DNA of 7,683 bases from Pseudomonadota bacterium (GTDB taxonomy: Bacteria; Myxococcota_A; Polyangia; Polyangiales; Polyangiaceae): assembly GCA_023411445.1 (NCBI GenBank), contig JAEYOT010000240.1, positions 1 to 7,683 on the forward strand, written 5' to 3'. A program made the translations under genes and the position numbers. The notes under the pieces were generated by a model. That model was given only the letters and a program-made list of their open reading frames with translations, did no database searches and was not told the DNA's origin. This document shows positions 1-7,683 of this stretch, one piece after another (the stretch's first letter is position 1; the number at the start of each line of letters is the position of its first letter).

Positions 1-15
1 GCGCAACCGCGCTCG

Positions 16-1137
16 TTAGCGCCGCATCGAGACGTTCATGAGCAGGCCCAGGGCGATTAGCGTCGCCATCATGTTGGACCCGCCGTAGCTGAACAGCGGC
101 AACGTGACGCCGACGACCGGCAGCACGCCCATGGCCATGCCGACGTTGAACACCGTGTGCCAGAAGATGAGCGCGCCGACGCCCGTAGCCAGCGCCGCGC
201 CGAAGCGATCCTTCGCCTGCGAGGCTACGTGGATGGCGTAGACACAGATGAAGCAATAGACGCCGAGCAGCGCCACGCAGCCCAAGAAGCCCCAATCCTC
301 CGCGAAGACCGAGAACGGGAAGTCTGAGTACTGGTCCGGTAAGAAGCCGAACTGGTTCTGGGTGCCCTGCATGTACCCCTCGCCCAGCACCTGCCCGTTG
401 CCAATGGCGGTCTGAGACTGGAGGGCGTGCCAGCCGATGCCGGTCTTGTCGTGCTCCGGATCCAGGAAGCTCGTGATGCGATCTTTTTGGTACTGCTTGA
501 GGCCGTAGCGCCACGCGAGCGGGACCAGCGTGACCGCGGCCGCCACCAGCGCCAGCAAGGTGCGGCGCCTGATGCGCGTGATCAAGAGCACGGTGCCGGA
601 CGAAAGCGTCAGGATCAGGCCGGTGCCGAGGTCCGGCTGGGCCATCACCAGCCCGACCGGGACGACCATGATCAGTCCCGGCACGGCTAAGTCGATCAGC
701 GTGCGAGGCTCGTTCTTGTGATCGTTGTGCACGTACCTGGCGATCATCAAGATCAACAAGACCTTCATGAACTCGCTAGGCTGAAACGAGAAGCTGCCGA
801 TCTGAATCCAGCGCGATGAGCCGCGAATGTCCTTCGCGAAGACGAAGACCAGCGCGCACGTGAGCACGCCGCCGGCGTAGGCCACCCCCGCCAGTCGCTC
901 GTAGTGCCGGTAGTCGATGGCGGCCACCAAGATGGCCAGCATGCCGCCCACCACCATCCAGTACACCTGCGACATGTAGATGTCCGCCAGGCGCGCGCGC
1001 GTGGCCGTGTCGGCGTAGACGCTGGTCGCGCTGTACAGGTTGACCAAGCCCGCGGTCATGATGATGACGACCGCGAACAGCAGCTTCATGTCCACCGCCG
1101 GCCCGCGCCGGAACATCATGCGCCCTGCGAGCGCCAT
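16..1137 (-). CDS. rodA: RodA, SEDS-family peptidoglycan glycosyltransferase
   Basis: RodA polymerises lipid II into glycan strands in the inner membrane for lateral wall growth, working as a pair with PBP2 (the gene just upstream). The 373-residue protein is almost entirely hydrophobic segments, as expected of a roughly ten-helix SEDS protein of usual length. Visible family motifs are RGSSRW at 105-110, QPSE at 119-122, QPDLGT at 167-172, FLPDQYSDF at 265-273 and a C-terminal block with LPLFSYGGS at 346-354. D272, in the SDF motif, matches by position the essential periplasmic-loop aspartate of RodA (D262 in E. coli). The ATG overlaps the mrdA stop by one base (TAATG), which supports this start. 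A GGGGAG lies 12 bases upstream, rather far, and a second start at residue 8 with AGGG 6 bases before it is possible. FtsW is the paralogue, but the mreBCD-mrdA context makes RodA the clear call. Confidence 0.97.
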   Translation of the reverse strand: MALAGRMMFRRGPAVDMKLLFAVVIIMTAGLVNLYSATSVYADTATRARLADIYMSQVYWMVVGGMLAILVAAIDYRHYERLAGVAYAGGVLTCALVFVFAKDIRGSSRWIQIGSFSFQPSEFMKVLLILMIARYVHNDHKNEPRTLIDLAVPGLIMVVPVGLVMAQPDLGTGLILTLSSGTVLLITRIRRRTLLALVAAAVTLVPLAWRYGLKQYQKDRITSFLDPEHDKTGIGWHALQSQTAIGNGQVLGEGYMQGTQNQFGFLPDQYSDFPFSVFAEDWGFLGCVALLGVYCFICVYAIHVASQAKDRFGAALATGVGALIFWHTVFNVGMAMGVLPVVGVTLPLFSYGGSNMMATLIALGLLMNVSMRR

Positions 1138-3065
1138 TAGTTCGGCTTGCTCCCCGACGCGGCCTCGTCCTTCACTGACAGGCGCTTCTCTTTCAGCTTT
1201 TGCCAGTCGCGCACCACGCGCATGGCCACGGGCACGGCGTTCTTACCGCCGCCGCCGCCGTGCTCGATCAAGACGACGATCGCGATCTCTGGCGAGCGCG
1301 ACGGGGCGTAGCCAGAGAACCAAGCGTGGTCGCGGTTGAAGTACCAAACCTTGCCCGGATCCACGCCGCGCGGCGTCACGTGGCTGACCTGCGCCGTACC
1401 GGTCTTGCCGGCCATGTCCACGCCGGGCGTGCGCTCCTTGTAGGCGGTGCCGTCCTTATCCGTCACCACGCCCTCGAGCGCCGCCTTGACGTGGCGAAGG
1501 TGCTCCTGATCCGGCTCCACCAAGCGGCGCACGCGCGGCGGGAAATCCTGGACCACGGTGCCGTCGCTGGTCTCGATGCTGCGCACGACCTGCGGCTGAT
1601 ACAGGGTGCCACCGTTGGCCAGCGCGGCGTACGCCAAGGCGAGCTGCAGCACCGTGACGGTGGTAGCGCCCTGCCCGATCGACGAGAGCAGCGTGAAGCC
1701 GCCGCGGAACGCCTCTTTGTAGCGCCTGGTGTACCAACTGCGTGTCGGCATGCGCCCGCGAGCCTCCGGGTTGATGCCGATGCCGGTCTTCACGCCGAAG
1801 CCATAGTCCAGGCCGGTCGCGGCCAGGCGATCGATGCTCACGCGCGCGCCAAGCTCGTAAAAATACGTGTTGCACGACTGCACGATGGCTTGGTGCAAAT
1901 TCACGTTGCGGTGCACGCCGGTGCAGCGGAAAAAGCGCTTGCCGTACTCGTAGCCGCCGCGACAATCCACCTTGGTGTCGAAATCCAGCAAGCGGTCCGA
2001 AAGCGCGGCGAGCGCGCTGAACGGCTTGTAGGTCGAGCCTGGTGGGTAAGCGGCCGAGATGGTCTTGTCCAAGGCCGGCTTGAGCGGGTCCGCGTTCAGG
2101 CGTCGGAACGTCTCCGCCACGGCCTTGACCCCGCTGCCGCCAGACACGATGTTGGCGTCGAAGCTCGGCTTGGAGACGGCGGCGAGCAGCCGTCCGGTGC
2201 GCACGTCCACCACCACGACCGCGCCGGCGAGCTGACCGCGCATGGCGCGCTCGATCGACTGGATCAGATCGATGTCCAGCGTGAGCGAGATGTCGCGCCC
2301 CGGGATCGGCTCCACGCGGCGCGGCTCCTCGAGGTAGCGCGCCTCGAGCTCTTGCACGTCGTCGCGACGCGAGATACCGCGCACGATCTTCTTGAAGCCA
2401 CGCTGACCGCGCAGGTAGCTCTCCCAGCGCCGCTCCACGCCGACCGCGCCGAGCCGATCTCCCGCGCGGTAGCCGCGCTCCTCGAGCCGAACCAGGTCCT
2501 CGGCGCTCACCTCACGCATGTAGCCCACCGAGTGCGCGCCTAGCTCCCCGTACGGATAGTAGCGCACCGGCTGCGGCGTCACGTCGAAGCCTCTCAAGTC
2601 GCGGGCGTGAGTCTCCAAGTACGCCACGGCGTCGCGATCCACGTCCACCTTGAGCAGGAGCTGTTGGCCGCGCCGCTTCTCTTCCTTGAGCGGTAGCGCT
2701 TGATACTCCTTGATCTTGCGCTCCATGTCCGCCCGCTCCTGATCGTTCAGGCCGAGCAGCTTCGCCACCTTCGGCCAGGTCTCGCTCAGATCCACCTCGG
2801 CCGGCGTGATGTGCACGTTGTATGACGGACGGTTAGCGGCCAGCACCCGGCCGTGCGCGTCGCGGATCACGCCGCGCGTGGTAGCCAGGCTGCGCTCACG
2901 CACGATGTTCTTGCGCGCCTGCGCGCGGTGGCGCTCCCCCTGCACCAGCTGCAGCTGCGCTAGCCGCCCCACCAAGATCAGAAAGGTACCGATGGCCACG
3001 AGCACCAGCCAGCGGTACCGCCGGCGGAACTCACTCACGTCCGAGCGCTGTCCGAGCAGCGCCAT
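1137..3065 (-). CDS. mrdA: Penicillin-binding protein 2, elongasome transpeptidase
   Basis: PBP2 is a class B penicillin-binding protein: a monofunctional DD-transpeptidase that cross-links the glycan made by RodA during elongation. The 642-residue product has a short cytoplasmic N terminus and one membrane anchor at about 18-41. A non-catalytic pedestal follows at about 60-230 (TTRGVIRDAHGRVLA at 62-76 is typical), then the transpeptidase domain from about 255. Catalytic motifs are complete: SxxK as S344-TY-K347 in PPGSTYKP, SxN as S397-C-N399, and KTG at 554-556 in AGKTGTAQ. The frame stays open 116 codons upstream, but that part overlaps mreD and reads as arginine-rich low-complexity shadow. 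The start at 3065 overlaps the mreD stop (TGATG) and has GAGGGAG 7 bases upstream. Length fits the family (about 600-650). FtsI is the alternative, but the neighbours favour PBP2. Confidence 0.97.
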   Translation of the reverse strand: MALLGQRSDVSEFRRRYRWLVLVAIGTFLILVGRLAQLQLVQGERHRAQARKNIVRERSLATTRGVIRDAHGRVLAANRPSYNVHITPAEVDLSETWPKVAKLLGLNDQERADMERKIKEYQALPLKEEKRRGQQLLLKVDVDRDAVAYLETHARDLRGFDVTPQPVRYYPYGELGAHSVGYMREVSAEDLVRLEERGYRAGDRLGAVGVERRWESYLRGQRGFKKIVRGISRRDDVQELEARYLEEPRRVEPIPGRDISLTLDIDLIQSIERAMRGQLAGAVVVVDVRTGRLLAAVSKPSFDANIVSGGSGVKAVAETFRRLNADPLKPALDKTISAAYPPGSTYKPFSALAALSDRLLDFDTKVDCRGGYEYGKRFFRCTGVHRNVNLHQAIVQSCNTYFYELGARVSIDRLAATGLDYGFGVKTGIGINPEARGRMPTRSWYTRRYKEAFRGGFTLLSSIGQGATTVTVLQLALAYAALANGGTLYQPQVVRSIETSDGTVVQDFPPRVRRLVEPDQEHLRHVKAALEGVVTDKDGTAYKERTPGVDMAGKTGTAQVSHVTPRGVDPGKVWYFNRDHAWFSGYAPSRSPEIAIVVLIEHGGGGGKNAVPVAMRVVRDWQKLKEKRLSVKDEAASGSKPN

Positions 3066-3607
3066 CAGGCGGCTCCCTCGTTCTGAGCGCGCGTAGCGCC
3101 GGCCTGCCGCAGGCGCTGCGCCAACAGGAACAAGGCCGGAGACACCAGCGCGGTGGTGACGGCGTTGGCCAGCACGGTGGTGGCCATGCCGACCGGTCGG
3201 CGATTGTCGGGACCGAATACCGCCAGCACGATCAGCACGATCGCGCTTTGGACCAGGGCGAAGGCGAAGCCGAGCGACGCGCGTGTGAACCAAGTCTGCG
3301 CCGTGAGCCGCACGCCCGCGACGCGCGACAGCCACCAAATCGCGACGTGCACGAACGCGAACAGGCCAATCGGCGCGGTGGCCAGGATATCCTGTGCGTA
3401 ACCCATCGCGCACGACAGCGCGGCGCCCTTCGCCATCGACAGCTCGTACACGCCCAGGAACACCACCATCGGCAGCAGCAAGCTAGGGGTCGCGCCGTGC
3501 GTCAGCCTGTCACCCACGAGCTCGCCCAGCGGCCCGAGTAGGCGAAACAGGTTACTCTGCACCAGCAGGAGCAGCACGGCGACGCCCAAGTAAGCCGCGC
3601 TGCGCAT
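3065..3607 (-). CDS. mreD: MreD, rod-shape-determining membrane protein
   Basis: MreD is a small integral membrane protein of the Rod complex that acts together with MreC and influences PBP2/RodA activity. The 180-residue product is strongly hydrophobic, with about five to six likely membrane helices (roughly 3-20, 42-57, 62-82, 83-98, 108-131 and 140-165) and a short basic/polar C-terminal tail. The family-typical stretch is MGYAQDIL-x3-PIGLFAF at about 68-85, with the acidic residue D73 before a conserved P-x-G. Sequence conservation in MreD is low in general, so the call rests on hydrophobicity pattern, length and position between mreC and mrdA. The ATG follows the mreC stop by 2 bases, with AAGGG 9 bases upstream inside the last codons of mreC, so coupling is likely. 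Confidence 0.93.
   Translation of the reverse strand: MRSAAYLGVAVLLLLVQSNLFRLLGPLGELVGDRLTHGATPSLLLPMVVFLGVYELSMAKGAALSCAMGYAQDILATAPIGLFAFVHVAIWWLSRVAGVRLTAQTWFTRASLGFAFALVQSAIVLIVLAVFGPDNRRPVGMATTVLANAVTTALVSPALFLLAQRLRQAGATRAQNEGAA
3073..3079 (-). promoter_or_regulatory. Ribosome binding site of mrdA inside mreD
   Basis: Minus-strand GAGGGAG lies in the last codons of mreD and ends 7 bases before the ATG at 3065. It is the strongest ribosome binding site in the cluster and selects the 642-residue form of PBP2 over the longer open frame that reaches 3413. Confidence 0.7.
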
Positions 3608-3609
3608 GC

Positions 3610-4491
3610 TCAGCCACCCTTGTTCTTCCCCCGACGCCCGCCGGCCGCGCCGGTATCGCAGTCCTTGGGGTCCGTCAGGATGATGAGCACCTCTTCAAGC
3701 CGGGAGAAGTCCACGGTCGGCTCCGCTACCAGCGTCTGGTACACGCCGAACTTCTTCTTCTCGACCGACTTCACGCGCGCGACCGGGATGCCCTTCGGGA
3801 AGCGACAGCCCACGCCGCTCGTCACGAGCACGTCGCCCACGTCCACTTCGTCGCGGCGCTCCGCCCACTCCACGCGCACCAGGTAGCGCGAGCGATCACC
3901 CTCGCCGCGCACGAAGCCACGGGCGCCCGTACGCTCCACGACTACGTCCACGCCGAAGCCGCTGTCGACCGTGAGCTGCACGTCCACCCGCTCACCCGCC
4001 ACGCGCTGCACCGTGCCTACCGCGCCGTCCAGCGCGATCACCGGCATGTCAGGGCGGATGCTGGCGTGCGGGCTGTCCAGCGTCACGTGTGCCACGCGGA
4101 AGAACTCCGTCGTGTCCTTCCCCACCACGAGCGCGCTCACCATCTCGTGCGGGATGGTGTCGCGCAGCCCGAGCAGGCGGCGCAGCCGACGGTTGTCCGC
4201 TTGGGCTTGCTCCAGCTCGCGCACGCGCGAGCTGAGCCGCGCGTTCTCGTAAGCGAGGCGGTTGTTGTCCTCCTTTACGTCGACCAAGTACACGTACTTG
4301 CTGACGTGGTTGGAGACGCTGCGCGCGATCGCCGCCGCGAACCACTCCAGCGGCGCCGCGATGCGCGCCAGCGCCGAGACGACCGGGTTGGTGTCCTGCG
4401 GATCCCGGATGCTCGCTCTCAAAAAGAAGAACGGCACCGACAGCAGCAGCACGACGATGATCGTATCGCGGAGGCGCTTGAAGGAGCCCAC
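3610..4491 (-). CDS. mreC: MreC, elongasome periplasmic scaffold
   Basis: MreC is a bitopic inner-membrane protein whose periplasmic part binds and activates PBP2 and connects it to MreB. The 293-residue product has a short basic N terminus, one membrane helix at about 9-26, and a heptad-like coiled coil at about 72-108. The beta-rich periplasmic domain follows from about 115. The characteristic motif GDVLVTSGVGCRFPKGIPVA is at 219-238. The C terminus is a short Gly/Arg/Lys tail after TDPKD at 273-277. Length is close to the usual 280-370. The start is GTG. It follows the mreB stop by 10 bases, and a GAGG overlapping that stop codon lies 8 bases upstream, which fixes the start and suggests coupling. 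Confidence 0.96.
   Translation of the reverse strand: MGSFKRLRDTIIVVLLLSVPFFFLRASIRDPQDTNPVVSALARIAAPLEWFAAAIARSVSNHVSKYVYLVDVKEDNNRLAYENARLSSRVRELEQAQADNRRLRRLLGLRDTIPHEMVSALVVGKDTTEFFRVAHVTLDSPHASIRPDMPVIALDGAVGTVQRVAGERVDVQLTVDSGFGVDVVVERTGARGFVRGEGDRSRYLVRVEWAERRDEVDVGDVLVTSGVGCRFPKGIPVARVKSVEKKKFGVYQTLVAEPTVDFSRLEEVLIILTDPKDCDTGAAGGRRGKNKGG
3617..3621 (-). promoter_or_regulatory. Ribosome binding site of mreD inside mreC
   Basis: Minus-strand AAGGG lies within the final Lys-Gly codons of mreC and ends 9 bases before the mreD ATG. This supports the annotated mreD start and coupling to mreC. Confidence 0.6.
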
Positions 4492-4501
4492 GTCCAGGGC
4501 C

Positions 4502-5572
<1,071 letters not shown>

Positions 5573-5612
5573 TCACCGAACCGGCTTCGCCCGTCCGCCA
5601 CAGAGAGGGGCG

Positions 5613-5642
5613 GTCGTAGCACGTGGCTCGGTTCGGGCGCAA
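5613..5642 (-). promoter_or_regulatory. Weak candidate promoter for mreB
   Basis: Minus-strand TTGCGC (5637-5642) and TACGAC (5613-5618) are separated by 18 bases. Each matches only three of six sigma-70 consensus bases, so this is a tentative placement in a region where a promoter is expected. Confidence 0.18.
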
Positions 5643-5660
5643 TGCGTCAGGCGTGCAGCA

Positions 5661-5695
5661 TCGGCCAGACGGCCGACGCCGCCGCGCTAGGCGGC
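5661..5695 (-). terminator. Two adjacent hairpins after the RRM gene, no U-tract
   Basis: Reading along the minus strand just after the RRM gene stop, GCCGCC/GGCGGC forms a 6-base stem with a 6-base loop (5678-5695). One base later TCGGCC/GGCCGA forms a 6-base stem with a 4-base loop (5661-5676). Neither is followed by a run of T, so a classical intrinsic terminator is not supported. They may stabilise the 3' end of the RRM mRNA or be processed. Confidence 0.3.
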
Positions 5696-5704
5696 AAAAC
5701 GGCG

Positions 5705-6637
5705 TCAGTCGTCGTCGGGATCGCTGTCCCAGTGGCGCCCACCGCCACCGCGTTCGCGTCGACCGCCCTCGCCGCCGCCACCGCCGCCCTTGCCGCGCTT
5801 CTTCTTCTTCTTGTCGGCCCAGTCCCCTCCACTCCCTCCGGGAGGCGCAGGCGGACCAAAGTTCCGAGCTCGACGACCATCTGCCGGACGCGCCGAGGCG
5901 TCACCCGCGGGCTCTGGCGGGTAGCCACCACCACCGCCACCGCCGCCGCCGTAGCCACCACCGCCAAAGCCGCCGCCGCCGAAGCCGCCGCCACCGAAGC
6001 CGCCTTCACGCGGCGGGCGCGGACCGGCACCAGCAGGTCGCTCACCGCGCGGGTGCGCGATGTTCACCATCAAGCGGCGCCCGCGCACGTCCAGGTTACG
6101 CAGCGTGCTCAGCGCTTCGTTCGCTGCCTCGGCGGTCGCGCATGTCACGAAGCCGAAGCCTCGCAGGCGACCATCGGGACCAACCGGCAAATGGGTGCGA
6201 ACGGGCGCGCCCAAACCGTTGTCAGTGAAGAGCGCGGTGACCTCTTGCTGGCTCACGTCATACGGCAGGTTGCCCACGTACAGCGTGCGATCTTCTTGAC
6301 CGGCACCACCGCCGCCTGGACCTCCCGTGCGCGGCCCTTCACCGCCGTGCGCAGGGCCGCCTTCACGTCGAGGAGGCTCCGACGAGAAAGGCCGCACCGA
6401 GATCGGGCGCCCAGCTTGAAGAGATCCGTCGAGCGAGTCACGTGCCGTCGCCGCCTCTTCGGGAGAAGAGAACGTGACGAAGCCGAAGCCTCGCACCCGA
6501 CCTGTCGCGCGATCGCGTGGCAGGCTGACGTCCGTTACTTTGCCACCCGTCGCTTCGAAAACTTCGCGGAGAGCGTCCTCCGTGATCGACTCGGGCAAGC
6601 CCGCGACAAAGAGCTTGCGTGCGTCCTCAGTCGCCAT
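5705..6637 (-). CDS. Two-RRM RNA-binding protein with glycine-rich tail
   Basis: This is a predicted single-stranded RNA-binding protein of 310 residues, built like eukaryotic hnRNP A/B proteins. RRM1 spans about 8-82 with RNP2 LFVAGL (9-14) and RNP1 RGFGFVTF (49-56). A Gly/Pro linker runs 84-117. RRM2 spans about 118-194 with RNP2 LYVGNL (119-124) and RNP1 RGFGFVTC (159-166). The RNA-stacking aromatics are present in both (F10, F51, F53; Y120, F161, F163). The tail has FGGGG-type repeats at 212-239, a KKKKK run at 276-280, more Gly/Arg, and an acidic end (DSDPDDD). I chose the ATG at 6637 because it sits just before RRM1. An in-frame TTG at 6706 would add 23 unconvincing residues. Glycine-rich RRM proteins are known in cyanobacteria and myxobacteria, usually with one RRM; some respond to cold. 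The RNA targets cannot be told from the sequence. Confidence 0.9.
   Translation of the reverse strand: MATEDARKLFVAGLPESITEDALREVFEATGGKVTDVSLPRDRATGRVRGFGFVTFSSPEEAATARDSLDGSLQAGRPISVRPFSSEPPRREGGPAHGGEGPRTGGPGGGGAGQEDRTLYVGNLPYDVSQQEVTALFTDNGLGAPVRTHLPVGPDGRLRGFGFVTCATAEAANEALSTLRNLDVRGRRLMVNIAHPRGERPAGAGPRPPREGGFGGGGFGGGGFGGGGYGGGGGGGGGYPPEPAGDASARPADGRRARNFGPPAPPGGSGGDWADKKKKKRGKGGGGGGEGGRRERGGGGRHWDSDPDDD
5921..6004 (-). repeat. 15-base tandem repeat coding FGGGG units
   Basis: Within the RRM gene, residues 212-239 repeat a five-residue unit: F214, F219 and F224, then Y229, each followed by four or more glycines, ending at Y239 after a nine-glycine run. At the DNA level this is a 15-base period of GGC/GGT codons broken by TTC, TTT or TAC. 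Such repeats are prone to length change by slippage. Confidence 0.85.
6147..6165 (-). repeat. 19-base direct repeat, RRM2 copy
   Basis: Second copy of the same 19-mer, at the RNP1 core of RRM2, with every codon choice identical to the RRM1 copy. Sequence on either side differs. Confidence 0.85.
6477..6495 (-). repeat. 19-base direct repeat, RRM1 copy
   Basis: The minus-strand 19-mer TGCGAGGCTTCGGCTTCGT codes for the RGFGFV core of RNP1 in RRM1 and is identical to the copy at 6147-6165, 330 bases (110 codons) away. Confidence 0.85.
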
Positions 6638-6835
6638 CTGATTTAGCGTTCCTATCGTACAAACGTAAGAGTCGGCGCTCCGGTGCCCACGACCAAGGAA
6701 AGGCAAACGGAAATAGCCCGGGAGAGACGATAACTTCCGTTAATTCCGCCAGCAAGGGCCGGCCGCAAATCGGCTCACCGCTCGGCCCAATGGCCGGGAT
6801 ACGATGGAGGGGTAACCCAGGGTAGATTCCGCGCC
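6638..6835. other. Divergent intergenic region, RRM gene / lipid kinase
   Basis: These 198 bases separate two divergently transcribed genes and are less GC-rich than the coding sequence around 6640-6750. They should hold both promoters. For the RRM gene there is a weak candidate at 6727-6755 and an AGGA (6650-6653) 12 bases before its ATG. For the kinase I found no convincing -35/-10 pair. There is a 6-base inverted repeat GGGCCG/CGGCCC (6756-6761, 6783-6788) with a 21-base loop, of unclear meaning. Confidence 0.6.
6727..6755 (-). promoter_or_regulatory. Candidate promoter of the RRM gene
   Basis: Minus-strand TTGCTG (6750-6755) and TATCGT (6727-6732) are 17 bases apart, matching three and four of six sigma-70 consensus bases. 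This would leave a leader of roughly 80 bases, a length also common in cold-regulated RNA-binding genes, but the match is weak. Confidence 0.25.
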
Positions 6836-7683
6836 GTGCAGCTGCGCGTCATCCTCAATCCCACCGCCGGCAGCGGCGGCGCCATCCGAAAGAAATCCGC
6901 CATTGTCAGCGCGCTCAGCGCTCGCGGGGTTGCACCCGAGGTGGCCCACACCGAAGGTCCGGGTGATGCGGCTCGCCTCGTTCGTGAGGCTCGACGCGAC
7001 GGCGTCAGCTGTGTGGTGCTGGTGGGCGGGGACGGCACGCTCAACGAAGCCGTCCAAGGCTACCTCGAGCCGGATGGCACGGTCGCTTCGGGCCCAGACC
7101 TTTCGCTGATCCCATCCGGTACGGGCGGGGACTTCCGTCGCACCTTCGGCATCAGGGACTCCGTGGAGGAAGCCGCCGAGCGCATCCTGTCCGCCGCGCC
7201 GCGCACGATCGACTTGGGCTTGCTCGAGGTCATGGCGCCGAGCGGCGAGCGCGTGCGCCGTGCGTTCATCAACATCGCAAGCTTCGGCATCGGAGGACTG
7301 ACTGATCGCATCGTCAACGCGAGCCCCAAATGGATGGGCGGCAAAGCGGCGTTCTTCATGGGCACGCTGCGCGCCATGCTCGTCTACCGGAACGCGCCCG
7401 TGCGCGTGAAGGTGGACGGCGCAGTCTGGCTGGAGGCACCGATCTTCAACGTGGCGCTCGCGAACGGCCGCTACTTCGGCGGCGGCATGATGATCGCCCC
7501 CGACGCGGATCCGAGCGACGGCCTGCTGGACGTAGTGGCGATCCACGATATGTCCAAGGCCAGAGCTGCCACACTCTCGCAGCACATCTACAAGGGTTCG
7601 CACCTAGGCGTCGAAGGCGTGAAGGTCACGCGCGGCAGGGTGATCGAAGCCGAGCCCTTGGCCAGCTCCACGGAGGTGCTGGT
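6836..7683 (+). CDS. Diacylglycerol/lipid kinase, YegS/DagK family (3' truncated)
   Basis: This is a predicted soluble or membrane-associated lipid kinase that transfers the ATP gamma-phosphate to diacylglycerol or a related lipid, feeding phosphatidic acid back to phospholipid synthesis. The frame is open to the window edge, giving 282 complete codons of a usual length near 300, so only the C terminus is missing. Motifs are NPTAG at 8-12, the nucleotide-binding GGDGTLNE at 64-71, PSGTGGDF at 93-100, and the later DAGK block NVALANGRYFGGGM at 205-218 with APDADPSDGLLDVV at 221-234. The start is a GTG placed by the family-typical beginning (RVILNPTAG). No in-frame ATG lies upstream near it, and only a weak AGGG is found 13 bases before. 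G98 replaces the asparagine usual in GTxNDF. The exact lipid substrate cannot be told, and sphingosine-kinase-like relatives share these motifs. Confidence 0.93.
   Translation, partial: MQLRVILNPTAGSGGAIRKKSAIVSALSARGVAPEVAHTEGPGDAARLVREARRDGVSCVVLVGGDGTLNEAVQGYLEPDGTVASGPDLSLIPSGTGGDFRRTFGIRDSVEEAAERILSAAPRTIDLGLLEVMAPSGERVRRAFINIASFGIGGLTDRIVNASPKWMGGKAAFFMGTLRAMLVYRNAPVRVKVDGAVWLEAPIFNVALANGRYFGGGMMIAPDADPSDGLLDVVAIHDMSKARAATLSQHIYKGSHLGVEGVKVTRGRVIEAEPLASSTEVL

Noticed and set aside
1200..2543. 447-codon open frame antisense to PBP2
   Set aside because: Composition is Arg/Ala/His/Asp-rich with no recognisable motif. It mirrors the codon positions of a strongly supported gene in GC-rich DNA.
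3066..3413. In-frame upstream extension of PBP2 by 116 codons
   Set aside because: It overlaps mreD entirely, is Arg/Gly/His-rich without family similarity, and the start at 3065 has a strong ribosome binding site and matches the normal PBP2 N terminus.
5642..6646. 334-codon open frame antisense to the whole RRM gene
   Set aside because: Its Ala/Thr/Arg runs are the reverse reading of glycine-rich codons; the RRM motifs on the other strand are unambiguous.
6638..6706. Upstream TTG start adding 23 residues to the RRM protein
   Set aside because: TTG is a rare start, the added residues resemble no RRM feature, and the ATG at 6637 sits at the natural boundary of RRM1.
6731..6748. Imperfect 9-base tandem repeat (TAACTTCCG/TTAATTCCG)
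   Set aside because: Only two copies with seven of nine matches; too weak to call an operator.
6740..7603. 287-codon open frame antisense to the lipid kinase
   Set aside because: It lacks any domain signature and lies over a clear YegS/DagK gene with all its motifs.

Overview
This GC-rich window carries a complete rod-shape (elongasome) gene cluster on the minus strand. The genes read mreB, mreC, mreD, mrdA (PBP2), rodA, running from about 5536 down to 16. Immediately upstream on the same strand is a two-RRM, glycine-rich RNA-binding protein (6637 down to 5705). Divergent from it on the plus strand is a diacylglycerol/lipid kinase of the YegS/DagK family that runs off the right edge (6836 onward). 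No RNA gene, mobile element, prophage or CRISPR array was seen.

The gene content points to a rod-shaped Gram-negative bacterium. The high GC, the merged mreBCD-mrdA-rodA order and a eukaryote-like RRM/glycine-rich protein together suggest a deltaproteobacterial or myxobacterial lineage (Myxococcota). That placement is inference from style and content, not from an alignment.

Layout from right to left: the lipid kinase starts at a GTG at 6836. A 198-base divergent intergenic region (6638-6835) follows. The RRM gene ends at 5705, and a 168-base GC-rich leader with several inverted repeats precedes mreB. The five morphogenes are then packed with gaps of 10 and 2 bases and two 1-base TGATG/TAATG overlaps, so they are almost certainly one translationally coupled transcript.

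How the genes work together: MreB forms membrane-associated actin-like filaments. MreC and MreD link these to the periplasmic synthesis machinery. RodA polymerises lipid II glycan and PBP2 cross-links it. The lipid kinase may serve membrane phospholipid metabolism, but nothing ties it to the cluster beyond adjacency. The RRM protein is the least expected neighbour and the best candidate for a second look. I did not find a clearly novel multi-gene system here; most of the window is a well-known cluster in clean form.
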